Source of the DNA: CAYVQU01 sp964453155
GTDB taxonomy: Bacteria; Chloroflexota; Anaerolineae; Anaerolineales; UBA11858
NCBI GenBank assembly: GCA_964453155.1
Contig: CAYVQU010000231.1
Coordinates: 1-7,298 of the forward strand
Length of the DNA stretch: 7,298 nucleotides
Reading direction: 5' to 3'
Shown: one piece after another, positions 1 through 6,922 of the stretch
Layout of the letters: each line of letters opens with the position of its first letter
How positions within the stretch are numbered: the first letter of the stretch is position 1
Notes under the pieces: generated by a model
Database searches by the model: none
The model's input: the letters and a program-made list of their open reading frames with translations, nothing else
Told to the model about the DNA's origin: nothing
Program-made: the position numbers and the translations under genes

Positions 1-14
1 TTTGCTGTTTTGAG

Positions 15-34
15 GAGGGTCTAGCACCCTTTTT
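15..34 (+). terminator. Possible rho-independent terminator of an upstream gene
   Basis: AGGGT (16-20) and ACCCT (26-30) can pair around a five-base loop, and the 3' arm runs directly into a T tract (30-34). Extra G-T wobble pairs could lengthen the stem. This is the usual shape of an intrinsic terminator and would end a plus-strand gene lying left of the window. The perfect stem is only 5 bp, so the call is weak. Confidence 0.35.
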
Positions 35-36
35 GC

Positions 37-75
37 AGTAGAGTCTACTATATTACTCAAATTTCCATGGAATTT
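37..75. promoter_or_regulatory. Pair of short palindromes upstream of the glycosidase gene
   Basis: Two inverted repeats lie close together. The first, AGTAGA-G-TCTACT at 37-49, has six-base arms around one central base. The second is TTCCATGGAA at 63-72, extendable to 60-75 with one mismatched pair. The A/T-rich TATATT at 49-54 resembles a -10 box, but no acceptable -35 lies 16-18 bp upstream. Such symmetry suits operator sites for a dimeric regulator of the operon that starts at 206. No known consensus was recognised and chance is a real alternative. Confidence 0.2.
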
Positions 76-205
76 CCCCAAACTGGATAGATTCTTCAGT
101 GATTTTCATAAATGGGATTCATTATCGTCTCATAAGCGGTGATCAAAATAACACCCGAGAAGCTTGCTATCCGTCGGAAAAATCCATCCGCAAAGTGGCT
201 GAGAA

Positions 206-2590
206 ATGAAAAAATGGGCCTTAGGTTTGAATGATCCGGGGGCGTATACCCTCGCGGCGGACGCTCGTTGTGGACCCACCAGTTATACGAACGATCATAT
301 TTGGGATGTCAGATTAGGGGGGGGAGAACCGGCTGCCCTTGATATTCGGACTTCATTTGGATTACGAGCCCAAGGGTTCCGAATTTTTCATCGGTTTGTA
401 GAAGGTGATAAGGCCATAACCGATCCGCAATCTTTTGCTAAACCAATCCAAGTTCGGCGGTTTTACCCCAATTTTTTGGAAGCCACATTTTCGCCGTTCA
501 CTGGCATTGAAACCAGTCTCGAGTATTGGGTTCAGAAATCCCAAATCTTGGTTGGGCGCTTAATCATCACCAACACCCGCCTCTCCGACCGAGAAATCAG
601 AGCTGAAGTGATCGCGTTATTAGCCCCGATTTCGGGGGGAACCCGCATGAGTGTCACCGAAATTGAGGGTGTTAAAGTCCTTTGTGGCCAAACTGCAGAT
701 ATTTCTCCGCTCGTTTTCATGCCTGGGGTTCCTGAAACCGATACGGGCCCCTACCCATCTTTGGGAGTCAATTTAAATCTTTTACCGGGTTCGTCCCGCA
801 CAATCACCTGGATTCAAACCGCGCAAGTGGACCCACAAACTGCTTTTGAAGTCGCGACGGAAGCCGCTCAACAGAATTGGGATACTGCTACAGCTCGGTT
901 GGACATCCAAAATGCTGGCCTGATTGAAGTTGAAACGGGTAATCCAGATTGGAACGCGGCCTTCGCCCTCTCGCAAAAAACGGCTTTCAGTCTGGTAGTT
1001 GGTCCCACAGATCAACTTCCCAACCCATCTTTAGTGACCAGCCGACAAGTTGATCATGGGTACTCACACCGTGGGGATGGCAATGATTACGGCCATCTCT
1101 GGGATGGTCAAACCCCCATCGAAGCAGACTATTTAAGCACCTTTTTGTTACCGACAAATCCCGAAATAATGGCCGGTATCTTAACCAATTTCTTGGAAAC
1201 GCAAACCAAACAGGGGATTATTGATTGGAAACCCGGTTTAGGAGGTCAACGTAGTCGGCAGATGGCAACCCCGCTCCTGACGAATCTGGCCTGGCGAATT
1301 TATGAAGTTACCGAGGATCGGGCCTTCCTGCAAGCTGTTTATCCCCAGCTCCTAAGTTTCGTTCAGGCCTGGTTTTCAGATCAACTCGATCGGGATGGAG
1401 ATGGATTACCCGAATGGGCGCGTACTTCCCAGTCTGGGTTTGAGGATCATCCGACTTATTCTCAATGGGAAGAGTGGTCTCAGGGAGGGGATATTTCAAA
1501 GTCCGAAAGTCCCGCCCTGTGTGCCATGCTCTACAATGAAATTCAGATCCTGATCAAAATAGCCAGGATCATCGAACAAACCGGACCGATTTCGGCTTTA
1601 TTGGCTCTAGCGGAAAACCTAAAAAGTGCCATTGATACATCTTGGGATGAAGCCACCGCAACTTATCGCAATTGGGACCGGGAAACTCATTTTAGCCCCA
1701 ATGGCGAAATGCTCCATACCCAATTGGGCAGTGGTGACATCCAAATGGAGCGCGAATTTGAACAACCCGTTCGGCTGCATCTACAGCTCAATGTTGACGA
1801 AGAAATCTCTCCCCAAATCCTAATTTTCATCCATGGCACTGGTGCTTCTGGCAATCATCGTGTCGAACGGCTGGCCGGGGATCATTTCCGGTGGAATTTA
1901 AAACGAGGGAATGTCAGCAGCGTACAAACCTATACCCGGGTTGAATTTGTCCAAATAGCGGGTTTGACAGACAAAGATCAGATATCGATCGCAGTGATGG
2001 ATTTCTCCGTTCAGGACCAGACACTTTTTCTACCTCTATGGGCCCAAATTCCATCCCCGGAACGGGCCTTTGAACTTGTCAAACAGACGATCACAAATCC
2101 AGAATCATTCTGGCAAGATTTCGGGATTTCGGCTTGTCCCAATACATCCCTGGTGGAAAATCACCCTGGCAACCTGGTCTATCCAATTTGGAATGCTTTT
2201 ATTGGATCGGGTTTACTAAAATACGGGTACCAAGATGAAGCCGCGACCCTAGTTACCCGAGTTATGACAGGCATTATCGCTAATCTCAAACAAAATAAAG
2301 CATTTTACAATTTTTATCATATCAGCGACGGGCACGGAATCGGGGAGTTGAATACGATATCCGGCTTGGCCCCTTTAAAATTTTTCCTAGAAACCTTGGG
2401 TGTTCAGATCATATCACCTCGAAAAATTAAGGTTTATGGGGAAAATCCATTCCCCTGGGATGTTGTCATCCGCTACCGAGGGGTTTCCATTGAAAAAGGC
2501 ACATCGAAAACGGTCGTCCGCTTCCCTGGGGATCAAACCATAAGCATTAATACCCCGGAATCTCGGCTGATTATGCTCGAAAACGAATAA
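206..2590 (+). CDS. Six-hairpin (alpha/alpha)6-barrel glycosidase-like protein (GH63/GH15-like)
   Basis: Predicted cytoplasmic glycoside hydrolase of 794 residues; no signal peptide or membrane segment is visible. Residues 1 to about 235 look like an N-terminal beta-sandwich. About 245-735 look like the helical catalytic barrel, with LWDGQ (D300 is a candidate general acid), DRDGDGLPEW (395-404, typical of GH63 and related families) and GHGIGELN (709-716; E714 is a candidate base). A beta-rich stretch (about 515-605) interrupts the helical region, and a short beta-rich tail follows 736. The family is assigned from motif style; exact GH number and substrate are unknown. GH63 includes mannosylglycerate and glucosylglycerate hydrolases, so osmolyte breakdown is possible, but GH15-, GH78- or GH133-like activity is not excluded. 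ATG 206 is the first possible start, because an in-frame TGA lies at 200-202; its Shine-Dalgarno is weak. The stop overlaps the antiporter start (TAATG), implying co-transcription and translational coupling. Confidence 0.7.
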   Translation: MKKWALGLNDPGAYTLAADARCGPTSYTNDHIWDVRLGGGEPAALDIRTSFGLRAQGFRIFHRFVEGDKAITDPQSFAKPIQVRRFYPNFLEATFSPFTGIETSLEYWVQKSQILVGRLIITNTRLSDREIRAEVIALLAPISGGTRMSVTEIEGVKVLCGQTADISPLVFMPGVPETDTGPYPSLGVNLNLLPGSSRTITWIQTAQVDPQTAFEVATEAAQQNWDTATARLDIQNAGLIEVETGNPDWNAAFALSQKTAFSLVVGPTDQLPNPSLVTSRQVDHGYSHRGDGNDYGHLWDGQTPIEADYLSTFLLPTNPEIMAGILTNFLETQTKQGIIDWKPGLGGQRSRQMATPLLTNLAWRIYEVTEDRAFLQAVYPQLLSFVQAWFSDQLDRDGDGLPEWARTSQSGFEDHPTYSQWEEWSQGGDISKSESPALCAMLYNEIQILIKIARIIEQTGPISALLALAENLKSAIDTSWDEATATYRNWDRETHFSPNGEMLHTQLGSGDIQMEREFEQPVRLHLQLNVDEEISPQILIFIHGTGASGNHRVERLAGDHFRWNLKRGNVSSVQTYTRVEFVQIAGLTDKDQISIAVMDFSVQDQTLFLPLWAQIPSPERAFELVKQTITNPESFWQDFGISACPNTSLVENHPGNLVYPIWNAFIGSGLLKYGYQDEAATLVTRVMTGIIANLKQNKAFYNFYHISDGHGIGELNTISGLAPLKFFLETLGVQIISPRKIKVYGENPFPWDVVIRYRGVSIEKGTSKTVVRFPGDQTISINTPESRLIMLENE

Positions 2591-4638
2591 TGAAAATTCC
2601 TTTACAAAAGACAAATCGGTTTTTAGTATTTGGTATTCTGCTAGTTTTAAGTTCCATCGCAATTACATCCAATGCCTTGGCTTTTTCTCCGGTTGAGTAT
2701 CCAACGACAGTTGAAGCCAGTGTTTCCGAAATTGAACTGCCAGCAACCGCGGGGGAAGGCGAAGAAGAAAATATCATGGTCGTGATTACGATCGTGATTG
2801 GTTTACTCTTGGTGGCTTCGCTCGTTGGGATTGTTGCGAACCGGTTACGGCTCCCATATACGGTGGGTCTCGTCCTGATAGGGTTGGCTTTATCTCTCTC
2901 GATCCAAACGCAAGAAATCATTGAAATCCCGCCGGAAATATTTTTAGGGCTGCTGGTTCCCCCTCTCATTTTCGAAGCCGCGTTTCACATTCGAGCCAAA
3001 GATTTATTCGACGATCTTCTTCCCATTCTGGCCCTGGCAATTCCAGGCGTATTAATTACGACTTTTTTGGTGGGGGGAGTAGTTGCCTTAGGAACTGGTT
3101 TCTCAATGGCTACGGCTTTGGTTTTTGGCTCGCTGGTAGCCGCTACCGATCCTGTGGCAGTTGTGGCACTCTTTCGATCTTTGGGGGTTCCAAAAAGATT
3201 AGAAGTTTTATTAGAGGGAGAGAGTCTCTTCAATGATGGCACCGCCATTGTCGTTTTCAATTTGATGGTAGTGATCGCCGTGACCGGGGTTTATGATCCC
3301 ATTAGCAGCATCATCGATTTCTTGGTGGTGGCCGGCGGGGGGTTAGCGGTCGGTTTTCTTTTGGGAGCCTTAATCTCCCAGGCCATCGGCTTTATCGATG
3401 ATGACATGATCGAGACCACCCTGACAACCATCTTGGCCTTCGGTGCTTACATCATCGCAGAACAATTCCACGTTAGTGGTGTTTTAGCGGTTGTAGCGGC
3501 CGGTTTGGTCAGTGGGAATATCGGACCACGGGGAATGTCGCCCTCATCGCGCATGATGGTTTTCAATTTCTGGGAATATGCCGCTTTCATGGCCAATTCA
3601 GTTGTATTTTTGCTAATTGGGTTACAAATCAATTTGCGGCTGTTGATCGACGATTGGCAAGTCATCGGCTGGGCAATTTTGGCCGTGTTGGTCGCCCGAG
3701 CAGTAGGGGTTTATGGCTTATCATGGATTGGGAAAGTACCCATCCGTTATAAACATATTCTTTATTGGGGTGGTCTGAGAGGCGCCATCTCCCTGGCACT
3801 TGCGTTGAGCTTGCCGGCAACCCTCGGGCCAGATCGCGCTGAAATCCAGGCAATGGCATTTGGGGTCGTCCTGTTCACACTATTGGTCCAGGGCCTCACC
3901 ATGAAGCCATTAATCAATCGGATCGGCTTAATCGACCATAACGTGTTAAAACAAGAATATGAACGGCGACAGGCGCGCGCCGTTATGGCAAAAAATTCGT
4001 ATCGTCAACTACAAGAAATGCACCTGGGAGGTTTACTCCCCACGCACCTCTTTAGAATGATGGCAAAACCGATGAAACAATATGCCGATGACCTGGCAAA
4101 ATCGGTTATGGATGCCCTCCATGCCGATCCAAAACTTGAAGCCGAAGTCATCAGCACGGTTATGCGGGAAATGGTTTTATCCCAACGAAGCGCATTGAAC
4201 GATCTCCTGCGGGGAGGGACCATATCGGAAGAGGTATTTACGCACCTAGCCAGAGAAGTTGATACCGCTCTGGCTAATCAAAATGCCGATATCGTAGAGC
4301 ACATACTCCGCGGCCACGGACAAGATATTCGCGGATTAATGACCGTTATAATCCAAGAGGCGGATGAAGAAAGTGTGATCTCCATACTCAATCAGATGGG
4401 GGTGCCAGTAACCCGGCTACCGAGTGTGGGGGGCTTCTTGGATCGCAGAAACAGCACCCTGCTCGTTGGCATTCCAAATGGACAAGATGCCAATATCATT
4501 CAGGCCATTAGCAGCGGCAGCACTCAACGAGTAGCATCTTTGCCCAGCCTTATTGAAGAAGATAATGACGAAACTTCGGTGATCATCGAGGGCGCTAATA
4601 TCTTCACTTTTGAAGTAGAACGGTTTGAGGAATTATAA
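2590..4638 (+). CDS. CPA1-family Na+(K+)/H+ antiporter with signal peptide and C-terminal PstA/DarA-like receptor domain
   Basis: Predicted inner-membrane cation/proton exchanger, 682 residues. Residues 1-31 form a signal peptide (basic start, hydrophobic core, likely cleavage after NALA), followed by an acidic outer linker to about 62. The membrane domain covers about 63-445. Its CPA1 ion-site motifs are intact: ATDP (T186, D187), ESLFNDG (E211, N215, D216) and YWGGLRG (R397), matching the ND-type residues and paired Glu/Arg of NhaP antiporters. A charged helical cytoplasmic tail spans about 452-580. Residues 581-682 align without gaps over their first ~47 positions to PstA/DarA, the PII-like c-di-AMP receptor. 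T608, G615, F616, L617, N621 and G627 correspond to PstA T28, G35, F36, L37, N41 and G47, while R26 is replaced by P606. Antiporter identity is secure; Na+ versus K+ is not decidable, and c-di-AMP as ligand is inferred from the family. The start codon overlaps the glycosidase stop with no clear Shine-Dalgarno, so translation is probably coupled. Confidence 0.93.
   Translation: MKIPLQKTNRFLVFGILLVLSSIAITSNALAFSPVEYPTTVEASVSEIELPATAGEGEEENIMVVITIVIGLLLVASLVGIVANRLRLPYTVGLVLIGLALSLSIQTQEIIEIPPEIFLGLLVPPLIFEAAFHIRAKDLFDDLLPILALAIPGVLITTFLVGGVVALGTGFSMATALVFGSLVAATDPVAVVALFRSLGVPKRLEVLLEGESLFNDGTAIVVFNLMVVIAVTGVYDPISSIIDFLVVAGGGLAVGFLLGALISQAIGFIDDDMIETTLTTILAFGAYIIAEQFHVSGVLAVVAAGLVSGNIGPRGMSPSSRMMVFNFWEYAAFMANSVVFLLIGLQINLRLLIDDWQVIGWAILAVLVARAVGVYGLSWIGKVPIRYKHILYWGGLRGAISLALALSLPATLGPDRAEIQAMAFGVVLFTLLVQGLTMKPLINRIGLIDHNVLKQEYERRQARAVMAKNSYRQLQEMHLGGLLPTHLFRMMAKPMKQYADDLAKSVMDALHADPKLEAEVISTVMREMVLSQRSALNDLLRGGTISEEVFTHLAREVDTALANQNADIVEHILRGHGQDIRGLMTVIIQEADEESVISILNQMGVPVTRLPSVGGFLDRRNSTLLVGIPNGQDANIIQAISSGSTQRVASLPSLIEEDNDETSVIIEGANIFTFEVERFEEL
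4627..4631 (+). promoter_or_regulatory. Shine-Dalgarno site (GAGGA) for the first free receptor
   Basis: GAGGA lies inside the last codons of antiporter 1, where Phe-Glu-Glu-Leu is encoded, 9 bases before ATG 4641. It is the best ribosome site in the window and ties receptor translation to the end of antiporter translation. Confidence 0.65.
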
Positions 4639-4640
4639 AA

Positions 4641-4901
4641 ATGAAAATGATCGTTGCCATTATTGACGATGACAAAGTTGAAAATGTATCGCAAACGCTA
4701 ATCAAAGAAAACTTCAGGGTTACTCAATTAGCTACTACCGGTGGATTCTTACGAGGTGGGGCTACAACCTTGATGGTTGGTATAGATGATGAGTTAGTTG
4801 AAAAGGCTCTTCAAATTATTCGAGATCAAATTCCTTCAGATGAAGATAAGAAGCAAGCCACGCTCTACGTGCTCAATGTAAAAAGCCACGATCGCGTTTG
4901 A
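4641..4901 (+). CDS. Free-standing PstA/DarA-like PII-type receptor (probable cyclic-di-AMP-binding protein), copy 1
   Basis: Small cytoplasmic signal-binding protein of 86 residues with no membrane segment. It aligns without gaps to the first ~50 residues of Firmicute PstA/DarA: MKMIVAI start, NFRVT, ATTGGFLRGG, then TTLMVG. Residues N24, R26, T28, G35, F36, L37 and G47, which line the c-di-AMP pocket in S. aureus PstA (recalled from the published structure), are all present; N41 is Ala. After G47 only 39 residues remain, against about 62 in PstA, so the large B-loop is shortened; the final strand (ATLYVLNV, 73-80) is kept. It starts two bases after the antiporter stop, so near-stoichiometric expression and regulation of that antiporter are likely. 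Hand-counted GC is about 40%, lower than copy 2. Ligand binding is inferred; classical GlnB is less likely because its T-loop tyrosine motif is missing. Confidence 0.9.
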   Translation: MKMIVAIIDDDKVENVSQTLIKENFRVTQLATTGGFLRGGATTLMVGIDDELVEKALQIIRDQIPSDEDKKQATLYVLNVKSHDRV

Positions 4902-4943
4902 ACCAAATTTTAATTGAGGTATTTTGTTTCCGGGATGTAAAAA

Positions 4944-6806
4944 ATGCAAACTGAGTTCTTTATAATTGAGGAGCAAATCATTCTCCTACTTTTCCTGGCC
5001 AGCCTGGTGGGGATCGCGGCCCGCCGGTTACGAATGCCCTATACTGTCGGCTTGGTATTGGTCGGATTGGGATTAACCTTATTCGTACAAGTAGAACTAG
5101 AAATAACCTCCGAACTCATTTTGGGGATTTTAGTGCCGCCATTGGTTTTTGAGGCCGCCTACCACTTAAACTTTACCGACCTCCGGCGCAACCTGAAGCC
5201 GATCCTTATTCTGACGATTCCGGGAGTTTTGATCACCACGTTTTTTGTTGGGGGAGTGATTTCGGTAGCTACTAGTTTTAGCCTTCAAGTTGCTCTATTA
5301 TTTGGCGCTTTGGTCGCCGCTACCGATCCTGATGCTGTCGTAGCTTTAATTCGGTCATTGGGGGTCCCGCGGCGGCTGCAAGTGTTACTTGAAGGCGAAA
5401 GCCTGCTCAATGATGGCACCGTCATCGTAATTTATAACTTGATGTTGAGCGTGATCCTAACCGGAAAGTTCTCATTCATCGACAGCCTGGCCGAATTCTT
5501 CAGTGTCGCTGGAGGAGGTTTGGCCGTAGGATTTATCATCGGCTGGCTGCTCTCCCAAATGATTAGCCGAATTGATGATCATTTACTTGAAACCACCCTG
5601 ACCAGCGTATTGGCATATGGCGCATATTTGATCGGAGAAAGTATTGGCGTCAGTGGTGTAATGGCCGTCGTCGCGGCGGGATTGGTTAATGGCAATATTG
5701 GCGCTAAAGGGATGTCACCCACTACCCGAATTGTCGTATTCAACTTTTGGGAATTTGCAGCATTTATCGCCACGAATTTTGTATTTCTGTTGATTGGGTT
5801 ACAAATCAACATCAGCATGCTGATAGAGAACTGGAGCGGAATATTATGGGCGATTCTGGCCGTGCTGGTTGCCCGGGCAATTGTAGTTTACAGCTTGAAG
5901 ATTTTTAGCCGTGATATCCCTCTTCGTTGGCAGCATGTTTTGTATTGGGGAGGGTTGCGCGGCGCCCTGGCACCCGCTTTAGCCCTGGGACTTCCCGCGG
6001 CCTTTGGGGATTTGCGCGGCCAAATCCAGGCTATGGTTTTTGGCCTAGTCCTATTCAATCTTTTGGTCCAGGGGATTACCATGGGGCCTTTGGTACGCAG
6101 TCTAAAACTCGTACAACGAACCGCCACCCAAGATGAATACGAGCGCCGACATGCGCGGGCGGTCGCCTCGCGGGCAGCCCACGCCCATCTTGAACAGCGT
6201 TTCCATGAGGGCTTACTCTCACATCAAACTTGGGAAAATTTAACGGCTTTATTTCAGCGCCGCACCGAGGCTCTCACTGAGGCGGTTGGAGATGTCATTC
6301 GCACCGATCCTAGTGTCGAAACGGAGGAGCTTGATACAGCCTGGCGGGAAGCCCTCCGGGCTCAACGCAGCACATTTACCCAACTCTTACGCGATGGGGT
6401 AATTACCGAAGATACATTCTCATCCCTGGTAGGCGAGGTCGACCTGGCCCTCACAGAAACCGACACCAATTGGGCGACTTTTGCCCGGGGCTCACATTTA
6501 CCATCAATAAACTCATTGATGACGGTCTTTGTGCAAGAACCCGATGCTGAAAATGCCGCCAATGCGCTCAACAAACTCGGCTTTTCGATTACTCGGCTCC
6601 CCAGCACCGGCGGTTTGCTAGGAAAAAGAATAGTGACTTTGCTGATTGGCATACCAAATAACCAGAAGCAGATCGCGATCAAAACTTTGGAAACCACCTG
6701 TAACCAGCGCGTAGATTATGCCCATCGGCTGCCGGGTACCCCCTCGATTGGTTTGGCGGGTGCCACGATTTTCACTTTTGATATTGAACGTTATGTCGAA
6801 TTATAG
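4944..6806 (+). CDS. CPA1-family cation/H+ antiporter with C-terminal PstA/DarA-like domain, paralog 2
   Basis: Predicted inner-membrane antiporter of 620 residues, paralogous to the upstream antiporter throughout the membrane domain, helical tail and receptor domain. It lacks the signal peptide and acidic linker and begins at the first membrane helix; the RRLR after helix 1 predicts an outside N-terminus. The membrane domain covers about 8-387, with ATDP (T127, D128), ESLLNDG (E152, N156, D157) and YWGGLRG (R339). Two differences stand out: ATDPD where paralog 1 has ATDPV, and RGALAPAL where paralog 1 has RGAISLAL. The helical tail spans about 393-522, and residues 523-620 are PII-like, aligned to PstA by T550, G557 and G569. 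That pocket has diverged (L558 for F36, I563 for N41, S548 for R26), so ligand or affinity may differ. An in-frame TAA at 4938-4940 fixes the start; CGGGA at 4931-4935 is a weak ribosome site. The 42-bp gap upstream holds no terminator, so it is probably in the same operon. Confidence 0.93.
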   Translation: MQTEFFIIEEQIILLLFLASLVGIAARRLRMPYTVGLVLVGLGLTLFVQVELEITSELILGILVPPLVFEAAYHLNFTDLRRNLKPILILTIPGVLITTFFVGGVISVATSFSLQVALLFGALVAATDPDAVVALIRSLGVPRRLQVLLEGESLLNDGTVIVIYNLMLSVILTGKFSFIDSLAEFFSVAGGGLAVGFIIGWLLSQMISRIDDHLLETTLTSVLAYGAYLIGESIGVSGVMAVVAAGLVNGNIGAKGMSPTTRIVVFNFWEFAAFIATNFVFLLIGLQINISMLIENWSGILWAILAVLVARAIVVYSLKIFSRDIPLRWQHVLYWGGLRGALAPALALGLPAAFGDLRGQIQAMVFGLVLFNLLVQGITMGPLVRSLKLVQRTATQDEYERRHARAVASRAAHAHLEQRFHEGLLSHQTWENLTALFQRRTEALTEAVGDVIRTDPSVETEELDTAWREALRAQRSTFTQLLRDGVITEDTFSSLVGEVDLALTETDTNWATFARGSHLPSINSLMTVFVQEPDAENAANALNKLGFSITRLPSTGGLLGKRIVTLLIGIPNNQKQIAIKTLETTCNQRVDYAHRLPGTPSIGLAGATIFTFDIERYVEL

Positions 6807-6862
6807 TGCGTTGTTAAGTTGAATTTTGAGATACCGCCCCCTTCGATACGACCTGGAAAGCA

Positions 6863-6891
6863 TTGGTCTACTCAGGATGCTATTTGATAAT
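6863..6891 (+). promoter_or_regulatory. Possible internal promoter for the second free receptor
   Basis: TTGGTC (6863-6868) and GATAAT (6886-6891) are separated by 17 bp. The -10 box matches 5 of 6 bases of TATAAT; the -35 box matches only 3 of 6. A start near 6898 would give a leader of about 25 bases before ATG 6923. The 116-bp gap, unlike the close spacing elsewhere, makes separate control of this gene plausible. A nearby AGCAT/ATGCT inverted repeat (6859-6863 and 6877-6881) overlaps it but has no T tract. Confidence 0.3.
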
Positions 6892-6922
6892 AAACAACTA
6901 AACAGAGCAATAGGAATAAAAT

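Noticed and set aside
2590..2685. Lipoprotein signal on antiporter 1
   Set aside because: No cysteine follows the hydrophobic core; the end NALA-FS fits ordinary signal peptidase I.
2571..2969. 132-codon open frame on the minus strand over the antiporter 1 start
   Set aside because: It lies fully opposite a clear coding region with signal peptide and membrane helix, and its product is low-complexity Ser/Thr/Ile-rich with no recognisable domain.
4330..4635. Antiporter tail as an RCK_C/TrkA-C domain, as in CpaA
   Set aside because: The ungapped match to PstA/DarA around TRLPSVGGFLDRRNSTLLVG and to the neighbouring free receptors is far better than any RCK_C pattern.
4641..4901. Classical GlnB/GlnK nitrogen PII protein
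   Set aside because: The T-loop with the uridylylated tyrosine and the usual 112-residue length are missing; the TTGGFLR core is that of PstA/DarA.
4902..4943. Terminator or promoter between the two modules
   Set aside because: No stem with a T tract and no acceptable -35/-10 pair was found in the 42 bp, so read-through is assumed.
5927..6136. 69-codon plus-strand frame inside antiporter 2
   Set aside because: It overlaps the GGLRG region of the antiporter in another frame, and its Gly/Arg/Pro-rich product looks like a frame shadow.
6362..6697. 111-codon open frame on the minus strand within antiporter 2
   Set aside because: It is a shadow of the conserved tail and receptor domain on the plus strand; no family features or ribosome site seen.
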